Source: Phyllostachys edulis (taxonomy: Eukaryota; Streptophyta; Magnoliopsida; Poales; Poaceae). Taken from it: a DNA stretch of 64,000 bases. The notes under the pieces are model-generated. The model was given only the letters and a program-made list of their open reading frames with translations. It was not told where the DNA came from and made no database searches. Made by a program: the position numbers and the translations under genes. Positions 56,958-64,000 of this stretch are shown here, in pieces. Location: positions 107,390,826-107,454,825 of the forward strand of contig CM070546.1 of the NCBI GenBank assembly GCA_036346405.1, read 5' to 3'. Every line of letters begins with the position of its first letter. The stretch's first letter is position 1.

Positions 56958-58265
56958 GCCAACGGCTTTCAGCCTCTCAGCGCTCAGGTGAGTCTGCAGG
57001 TTAACTTCCTCACTGTTTTTATAGTCAAACACACGGTGGATTAAGACGTGCAAGCCGATTTGACCCAAGTCGGAAAGGGGATGCGAACTGACGGTGATCG
57101 TTTGATTCTAAAGAGGAAAGTCGATTTCTGGTCGAAATATCGATGCGAAAGCAATATCGAACAGAAGTAACTCTTAGATAGGCGTAAACCGATATGACAC
57201 AACACGTTGATACGAAGCAATATTAATCAATAACAAATTACATAGGGGTAGATTGGATCTACTGGCTAGAAACTACTCGTAAGGTATAGTAAAAATAGAG
57301 GCACGGGAAAGAAAAATGTTGGGTGGTCGTGGACGCCTTCTGCGTGACCCCTTTGGTCCCTATCTATACTTTCAAGCTCATAGTCGATCTGCTTATTGGC
57401 CTTCTTGCCGTCCAAGCTTGGCCTGACCTCCTTCATTGTGTGTACGTTGGCATGCACGGCTTCTAGTTTCCTTCCATGCATCAGTTTCCATGTACAATCC
57501 TATTTCCAGATATTGGTAGAAGTTGGTAGATCATTTGGTTTCCATCTTCTCATGCATGTATGTCTCTTGATCTTGGCCCCGCAAATCGCCATAAAATCTG
57601 CCAGATGTGGGTGGCAACACTTATCATTGTATACCACACACAAGAAGACGTACCGGATACAAATTGACCTTAAAATAGCACAACAAAATACTCTTATATT
57701 AACCGTTCGACCTTCTTTTAGAAGACTAGATCTGTGCCGAATCCTGTCCACTCGATTATCTCGACATTTTGCTGAACAACCCCCGGGGGATCCAAGGTTT
57801 CTATTCCAAAGCTGAAATGGAAAACGTTGGATCCCCTTGACACGCATGGGATCCAACTTTTCCATTCTCGAGATGGAATGGAACACGTTCAATTTAGCAA
57901 TTCGGCATTTCAACATATGGCTTGATGTGATGCAGCGTGCCTGGATTGCTGGTCAATGCAACATTCACAGTTACACAAAAGCAGAAGTGTGAAGTGTGCA
58001 GCTCGAGACCGCTTCTGCTTGTCGGCATGTAGTGAATACAGAATACGGAGTAGAGCAGTCATTCAATTGAATTTTTGGGTTACATACATATCCAATTTAA
58101 GCATGCATGCCGATCGAGATCAATCCATATACACATGTCTACCTACGTACGGGCGGCCGGGCAGCATGCAGGCCGGTGCAGCAGAAGCTGTATGGAGTAT
58201 TCATTGATGAATAATGATGGTGGTTTAATTACATAACGGAAAATTTAATTCGTCGCGAAGAGGTA
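56958..58265. other. Unassigned sequence with a hairpin
   Basis: Frames here are short and without family motifs. It contains the imperfect inverted repeat at 57799-57884. The rest was not recognised. Confidence 0.4.
57799..57884. repeat. 86-bp imperfect hairpin
   Basis: Two 37-base arms (57799-57835 and 57848-57884) with a 12-base loop. The inner 18 base pairs are perfect apart from one bulged C (GTTGGATCCC / GGGATCCAAC at the loop), and 12 of the outer 18 positions pair. Could be a MITE remnant or a small-RNA precursor-like foldback. Confidence 0.65.
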
Positions 58266-58269
58266 ATGC

Positions 58270-59250
58270 AACGATATGAGAGGTGGGAGTCAGGCACGGG
58301 ACGGGCACGACGGACCTCAGGCCGTGGCGGCACAACACGAAGAGCTTGCCGGGCCGTGCCATGCGAGACCTAGCACGGCACGATGACTGGCGAGCGGAGG
58401 CGGACGCGAGGTGGACGAAGGCTTCTGATGGGTAGGGCCGTGTTACTAGCGAGGGAGGAGCGGGGCGCTAGCGCAGTTGGGCTAAGTTGGGTTTCGGCTC
58501 AATGTCCGGCGGGAAATTTGATTTAGGCTTTTGAATTTTTCCAAAACTGGTTGAGTTATTCCCGAATTTTTGTACTTAGCAAACGAAGTCTTAAATTTAT
58601 TATATTTTGTTGAGGGTTCCTGACCCAATATAGTTTCTTGTATAAATTTTTTAGGATTTTATATACTCTATGTTTTTCTAAAAAATATCTACAAGTTGCT
58701 GTTTGCATGTGATTTCACTATTTGATTTATGAAAAACTCAAAAAATCATGCTAAAATAGCTTTCTAGATTTTTGGGATGTTATAGCTCGCCTCTGCCGCT
58801 GCGCACCTCCGCCGCCTCGGCCACACACCTCCGCTGGTAGTGCCGAGGGAGAGGGAGGAAGTGAGGGCGACCGCCGGTGCCAAGGGAGTGATGGAGAGCC
58901 GGAGAGGGAGGGAGGAATCGAGGGAGGGAGAGGAAGGAAGTGAGGGCGGGCGCGTTGGCGTGAGGAGGGACTAAGGGAGAGGGAGAGGGCGACGTGAGGA
59001 GAGGAGGCGAAGGTAGCTCGCGGGAGTCGGGAGGGGCTAGGGATTGGGAGGAGAGACCGAGGGGTGGGCTAGGCCTGGGGAATTGGGCCATTTGGGGGAG
59101 GCTGGGATGGGAAGATTGGGCCATCCGGGAGGCCGGGCTCTTTCGTGTCGGGATGGCCCGAGCATGGTCTAACTGGTTGTGCCGCCCGATGGGCCATATT
59201 CTCAGGCCTAGCCGTTCGTTCAATACCGTGTTGATCGGGCTGGTTTGGAA
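58270..59250. mobile_element. GC-rich, hAT-like sequence without transposase
   Basis: GGCACGGGACGGGCACGACGG and GCCGGGCCGTGCCATGCG motifs near 58290-58380, and GTTGTGCCGCCC/GGATGGCCCG near 59150-59190, resemble hAT subterminal repeats of the element at 24803. Between them lie a GA-rich purine stretch (58840-59060) and AT-rich sequence. Convincing TIRs and a TSD were not found. Confidence 0.3.
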
Positions 59251-60349
59251 AAGCACAGCCCAAGTCTCAGGTCAATATGATCATGCATATGATCCGTCTA
59301 GTAGCATGCGTTCAGCGCTAGCCTGTTCCTATTTAGGTTGCAGGAATTTCACGGGAATTTTAATTCCTCTAAAATTCTTACCAAGATCATCTATGTAGTC
59401 CAAGCTTGGACCGATCTACATGCAGCACGTATGCCACATGTGGATAGGTTGCTACTCTTTCAAGTCTCAGCTCACGAGTCGCAATAGCACAACCGTATGT
59501 ATGTATAAAACTATAAATACATATACTCGTTGTACGTTCTGCAGGCAGAAGGATGATTTTTTTTTGCAGCATTAATATTTTTTGGCATCGTATTTATAGA
59601 AATAGACGTGCTCTATTTTTTTTTGTTGCAAAAATAGCACCCCGTCCGCACAGCCACTATGCGGAGGCGCTCTGCGCCAGCCACGTCGCCGCTGCTGTAC
59701 GGTCGCCGTGCGGTAGCCCCACCGCCCGCCATGTGTCCCCTCCCGATTAGGGTTAGGGTTTCGACCGATCTAATCCGTGGATTTTGTAGCATTTTAATAA
59801 TATAGCAAATTAGTTCAAAAATTATGAAATTTTACGTGAATACTCCTAACACGTGTACTTTCTTGTGTAATTTTTTTCTGTAATTTTACTTTTTCTGATT
59901 TTACCTCACAATTTCATTTAAGTGTACTCGTTTTATCCCACCACGTGTCACCCCTTCTCCCTCTCGCACGCATGCCCCCTCCCTGCTCTCCCCCTCCCGC
60001 ACGGCCCCCCTCTTGTGGCCACATTTTGAACCGTCCATCCTCCCTCCTCCGCACATCTGTCGACTCCTCACAGCTGTCTCCCCTTGCCCGCAGTGCTACA
60101 CGTAGACAACGCATCCGAAATTCCCGACGCCAACGCAGTGGCTCCTCCTTCACTCGGCTACAAATACTGAATCTCGTAGTCGCTCTTCACTCATCCCAAT
60201 TGCGTTTCGCTTCTCATTCTGGCGCTCGTCGCTGGGAACTCAGAGAACTTAATATAATTAATTTTTTTGGAGAACAAGTATTTGCTTGCTGCTCATCTCT
60301 CGACTTTTTTTGATAGCTTATCCCAAAGGGCAGGTAATTTATCAGATGC
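59251..60349. other. Region upstream of the Mutator-like gene, no gene recognised
   Basis: Contains T-runs (59564, 59609), GC-rich patches with GTTAGGGTTT (59750) and GGCTACAAATACTGAATC (from 60159), which could be a TATA-like promoter for the downstream transposase. No coding motif was seen. Confidence 0.35.
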
Positions 60350-60640
60350 TTTTGTCGTTATTACCGTAATTAGTTAATGTACCAATTATTAATTAGTTAT
60401 GAATTAGTTAGTTTATTGGTAATTAATTAGTTCAAAGGTAATTAGTTAGTTTGCTGGTAATTAATTAATTAGTCATAATTAGTTTAGTGGTTATCAGTCC
60501 CGTATATTATATTAGTATGAATTAACTACTCATAATTTATTTAGTGGTAATTAATCTGTTGCAATTAGTTAGTTTAGTGGTAATTAAATAGTCGTAATTA
60601 GTTAGTTTAGTCTTTGTTAATTAGTTTAGTGGGAAATAAT
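60350..60640. repeat. AT-rich degenerate tandem repeat
   Basis: About ten imperfect repetitions of TTAGTTAGTTTAGTGGTAATTAATTAG-like sequence with variable spacing. It lies about 110 bp before the Mutator-like coding region. Confidence 0.8.
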
Positions 60641-60751
60641 TAGTCGTATCTAATTACACATATGTAATCCATCACTTGCATGCAATTTGTCATATCTGAT
60701 TACACATATGTACCGCGGATGGGATTGTTGTGGCTTTAGGTAATCTCGAAC

Positions 60752-62710
60752 ATGCAAGACTTGTATGTGTTTTATGGCGATGGTCTCGTACGGGCGAGAC
60801 CCGGCGGGTTGGACCTATCAAGATGTCAGTACATGGTGGTCCGGGCAGAGGGGCTCGACGCGATGAATATTCACGAGCTTCGGAGTTGCATTCGAAGGGA
60901 ATTCGTCACAAAGGCAATGAGGAAGAAAGTTGTGATCGAAGGGATCACATACACGTATGATGTGTTGGAGCTCATCAAGGTGGCTGGAAAGCGTAGCATA
61001 GAGCCATTACTTGCAGATTGCCTCCCAGTCTGAGCCGGCCATTTACGGGAAGCCGATGGTGTACGTGAATTTCGTACCCATGGCGCCAGGCCACCTTGAT
61101 GATGTCAGGGCCTCTACAAGCGGGCAAGCGTAGCCCGAGCCTAAAGACGGCAGCACAGAATGTGCTATCTCGGAGGATTGTCCCGCGCATAATTTTGTGC
61201 GAAATAAGGGGCGGAATCGTGGTGGTTAGCCCGCATTGACTGCCACGAGTATCTACTGGACCAGGCTCTCGGGTTGGAGTCCAACAAGGACACTGATCAA
61301 AGCTCAGATGGTAGCGACGAGGACACACACCAGCCGACGGTCCAACCGGGGGAATTGTGTCATCGGAGGTGCCTTACGTGGCATCAAGACTTGATGATGT
61401 CGCAGTGCGTTCGCTCGTACTGCCGTAAGAAGGATCCCACTAGGGGTTTGATGCCGACACACTCTTAATTGGACAGTGCTTCCCTGGCAAGGAGGTCGTG
61501 CAACAAGCAATAGCATGGTACGCCTTGTCCATCAGCCGTGTGTACCGAATGCTCCGGTCCAACCCAGGACATTACGCAGTGAAGTGCATAGTGGAAGGCT
61601 GCCCTGGCAAGGTCAGCGCTCACCGAGCAAAAATCTTCGGCTCAGTATTCACGGCCAAGGCGGTGACCGACCACACTTGCGAGCTTAGTGAGCCCCTGCG
61701 GTAGCATCAGAACTTGACTTCCGCATATGTAGCGAACCTCATCAAGCACCTAGTTACGGCGGACGTGTCGTCTCCCCCAAGCTGCCGATGTTCAAAGTCG
61801 CCAATCAGGTTGGCTATCCAATCAGCTACAGCAAGACCCGACAAGCCAAGCAGAAGGTTATCAAGTCCTGTAAGGGACATACGAAGAGGCGTACAACCTT
61901 GTGCCGAGATTGCTTCACTAGATTGCTGAATCAAATCTTGGCACGCACATAAACAAGCTTAGCCGTGAAGATACTGAGAAAGGGCCCAACCGCTTCATAC
62001 TAGACCGGGTGTTCTGGGCTTTTGCTCAGGCCATCGGGGGCTTCCAGATTTGTTGTCCCGTGATGACAATGGATGACACTTTCCTCATGGGGAGGTACAA
62101 GGGCACCATCCTCACCGTAATGGTGGCCGACGCGAATGACCAGCTTCTCCCGGTGGCATTTGCCATTGTGGAGAGCGAGAACACATCCAGTTGGTTGTGG
62201 TTCCTATCGAACGTGAAGACTGCAGTGGTGGGAGACCGGCGCAACGTATGTCTTATCACAGACCGCAATGCTGGGTTGTTGGCGGCCATTAACACTAAGC
62301 AGCATGGGACGCCCCCTACCTATGGAACGACGTACAATCCAGATGGTGAATGAGGCATCTTGCATCTAACTTGTTCAAGCGATTCCGCAGTCAGGCTGTC
62401 ATGAAGACGTTCAAGGCATTGTGTCTGCAGAACCAGAGGCGGAAGTTTGACACCATCTGGGGAGACCTCGAACGCCGGACTACGAGGCGTACAAGGGAGT
62501 CCACTCCAGAGTTACTGGAGGGAGAACAACCCTGTAATATCATAAGTTTCTCGGAGTGGATTAATGGCCACGCTCCTGGATTGGAGAAATAGTCCCTTTT
62601 GTATAACACAGACGGTGTGAGGTACGAGATTATGATGACCAATATATTCGAGGTGTACAACAGCGTCCTCAAAGGTGTGCGGTGCCTCCCTATCACCACA
62701 TATTTCTATC
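60752..62710 (+). pseudogene. Mutator-like (MULE/MuDR) transposase, decayed
   Basis: An N-terminal frame from ATG 60752 (LYVFYGDGLVRARPGGLDLS) ends at 61033. A MuDR N-terminal domain follows in other frames at about 61470-61740 (VVQQAIAWYALSISRVYRML, YAVKCIVEGCPGKVSAHRAK, TDHTCELSEPL). The usual CPWR-like Trp is replaced by Gly. The MULE catalytic region is at 62009-62353 (MTMDDTFLMGRYKGTILTVM, LPVAFAIVESENTSSWLWFL, CLITDRNAGLLAAI). A C-terminal part is at 62350-62700 (HLASNLFKRF, LYNTDGVRYEIMMTN, SVLKGVRCLPIT). MULE transposases act in the nucleus on long TIRs. At least five stops or frame changes are visible, and no TIRs or 9-bp TSD were identified. Confidence 0.85.
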
Positions 62711-62962
62711 AGTTGGTTCATGCACAACCTTATTTAGCCTATCGTACAATACAGTATTAAAGAACACCATTCACATTAAACCTATAAATAAACAAAGAGT
62801 GTCATATTTGATCGGGTTACTTGTGATAATACCCCTCATCCTTCATCCCAATTGTAATAAACCCGCGCGTGTTGCATGTAATGCTTGAAATGTCAACAAT
62901 TATCTATATGAAAACGTATATTCCAACTTTATGGCAAACCCTAATTCATGAAACCCTAATTA
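62711..62962. other. Unassigned AT-rich sequence
   Basis: Nothing recognisable; contains AACCCTAATT repeats near 62936-62963. Confidence 0.4.
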
Positions 62963-63155
62963 GGACGTGACCTCGCTCTGCAAAGCAGGACGTGATCATA
63001 CTCTGCAAAGCAGGACGTGACCTAACGAGGCAGCTTTGCTCAATGACGTGACGCAACGAGGTAGCTTTGTCCAGCGACGTGACCTGCGAGGCAGCTTTGC
63101 GCAATGACGTGACCCAATGAGTCTGCTTTGAAGGACGCGTCGCACGGACGTGAAA
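62963..63155. repeat. Repeats with ACGTGAC and GCAAAGC/GCTTTGC blocks, promoter-like
   Basis: Seven or so units of 25-32 bp carry GACGTGA followed by CTCTGCAAAGC (first two) or by GAGGCAGCTTTGC (later units). The second block is in part the reverse complement of the first. ACGTGAC and TGACG cores resemble plant bZIP sites. A TATA box follows at 63207. Confidence 0.7.
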
Positions 63156-63206
63156 CACATCCGTGCCTCATCGCAATGGAGCTGCTACAGCTGCATCCGC
63201 TCCCGC

Positions 63207-63213
63207 TATAAAT
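63207..63213 (+). promoter_or_regulatory. TATA box after the ACGTGAC repeats
   Basis: TATAAAT (in CCCGCTATAAATACTG) about 50 bases after the last repeat, in a typical grass promoter context. It might drive the small ORF at 63269 or an element that is otherwise missing. Confidence 0.55.
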
Positions 63214-63268
63214 ACTGTCGTGTTGTTATCATTGCATCATTTCTTCAAAGTTCTCCAATAGAGTTGCA

Positions 63269-63412
63269 ATGCAGCTAATTTATGGAGCTCATTCATACAT
63301 TGCAGTCCTACATGCCGTCAAAATCACTATTGGCCATCTCATCGGCCAAAGATCGTTTTCCAGAAGTAGGAAAAAGTATAATATATTTGGAATATCCCAC
63401 AACCTCTTCTAG
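63269..63412 (+). CDS. Small ORF (47 codons) downstream of the promoter-like region, hypothetical
   Basis: First ATG about 60 bases after the TATA box. It encodes a 47-residue basic peptide beginning MQLIYGAHSYIAVLHAVK and ending at TAG 63410-63412. A moderately hydrophobic N-terminal half and a Ser/Arg/Lys-rich second half are visible. No family was recognised, and an ORF of this size occurs by chance. Position behind a well-formed promoter is the only support. It could also be the truncated start of a longer gene cut by the LTR at 63446. Confidence 0.2.
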   Translation: MQLIYGAHSYIAVLHAVKITIGHLIGQRSFSRSRKKYNIFGISHNLF

Positions 63413-63445
63413 ACTGCTAATATGCCTTGTTGTCACGACATGTAC

Positions 63446-64000
63446 TGTTGGGTCGCGGGTAGGCTACGATAGTTACAAACAAAAATTTCTACCACGCAAA
63501 ACCAGAAGCCAAGCAAGTAGATGATCATAGATCGTTACCACCAGATTTACGAGCGGCGGAAGAGCGGTTGGAGCAACTGGTCCAACGTGAGCGCGTCGAT
63601 GTAGTGGTCGAGTCGATCGTCCAACGCCGACAGAAGTCGATGCGGTGGTCGTAGTCGATCGTCCAGCGTCCTCGCGAGTCAATCGTATCCTCCAAAGAAC
63701 CTCTGCGGTTCCTCGTGAAGATCGCGGATCGTCCTCAAGCGCAACAATCGTAGTAGCGCCTCTACGGTATCCACACGCCCGAGGCAGAACAACCATACGC
63801 CGGTGTGCTAGCACCAAGTCGCACGCAGAGCTCTCGTGAAGATGGCGGCTAGGGTTTTGGTGGTGTTTTTCGCGTACCTCCCAATGACCTCATGCATCTC
63901 CTTATATAGTGCTCGTGATGGATCCTATCTCAACACGTTCATTTAATCGATTCGTCTTGGTTTGTTCCAACCCGTTAAGTGTGTGACCAGAGGTTCATGC
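63446..64000 (-). mobile_element. BARE-like Copia LTR, 3' part, running off the window
   Basis: From 63456 on it aligns with 27469-28000 (GGGTAGGCTACGATAG, AGATGATCATAGAT, GCGGATCGTCCTCAAGCGCAA, GATGGCGGCTAGGGT). A minus-strand TATATAA at 63901-63907 corresponds to 27891-27897. On the minus strand it would end near TGTTGGGTCG (63446 on plus), but no PBS follows, so this may be a solo LTR or a 3' LTR. The 27-bp direct duplication around GTGGTCG...TCGATCGTCC (63606-63663) is specific to this copy. Confidence 0.75.

Noticed and set aside
58780..59256. 158-codon minus-strand frame
   Set aside because: Low-complexity Ser/Pro-rich translation of a purine-rich stretch; no motif.

Overview
This is a grass (Poaceae-type) nuclear window made almost entirely of nested transposable elements. 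The call rests on the element families present: SIRE/Maximus-type Copia with an extra ORF, a BARE/Angela-like LTR, Gypsy LTRs several kb long, hAT, CACTA, Mutator-like and Tourist-type MITE sequence, plus GC-rich leaders and intron-bearing fragments. No intact host gene, rRNA, tRNA or CRISPR array was found. All large coding regions are TE-derived and most are broken.

Region by region. (1) 1-425 and 20749-23587 are the two halves of a decayed host-type gene (TATA, AAACCCTA box, CT-rich leader, then intron-separated exons; the last exons encode an acidic ribosomal P-protein-like tail). They are split by 20.3 kb of nested elements bounded by a near-perfect repeat (GAAGC/GTAGC). (2) Inside this lie a long Gypsy LTR (family A, 426-4703, minus), the PBS and leader of a second Gypsy element (4704-5141, minus) and its very long LTR (5142-20459, minus). 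That LTR is itself split by a complete gag-only LTR element (7784-18150, plus, TSD AAGAT). (3) 23900-29053 holds a CACTA end, a BARE-like Copia 5' LTR and leader (minus), and a 2.04-kb hAT inserted in that leader with a perfect 8-bp TSD. (4) 29054-32996 is a decayed hAT transposase gene. (5) 33485-53190 is a third Gypsy LTR, interrupted first by a solo LTR (33707-35620, TSD GTTTC) and then by a full-length SIRE-type Copia (37099-52462, TSD GTGGG). The Copia carries its own inserted family-A LTR (43842-47502, TSD AGTGC). (6) 53690-56957 contains an hAT 3' fragment and a probable gene-capturing hAT (54585-56947, TSD CATGCAAT) with a bHLH-like exon and a Tourist MITE. (7) 58270-64000 contains hAT-like GC-rich sequence, an AT-rich repeat, a decayed Mutator-like transposase, a repeat-rich putative promoter with a tiny ORF, and a second BARE-like LTR running off the end.

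TSDs allow the order of insertion to be read in several places. The coding parts (gag, protease, integrase, RT/RNase H, hAT and MULE transposases) would once have mobilised their own families. Here they carry stops and frameshifts. The points most worth following are the LTR hairpins that keep pairing while changing sequence between Gypsy families, palindrome-rich LTRs in unrelated families, a gag with repeated CxxC/coiled-coil modules, the bHLH exon captured by an hAT, and a deletion footprint from recombination between two family-A LTRs. All identities come from reading motifs by eye; no database search was run.
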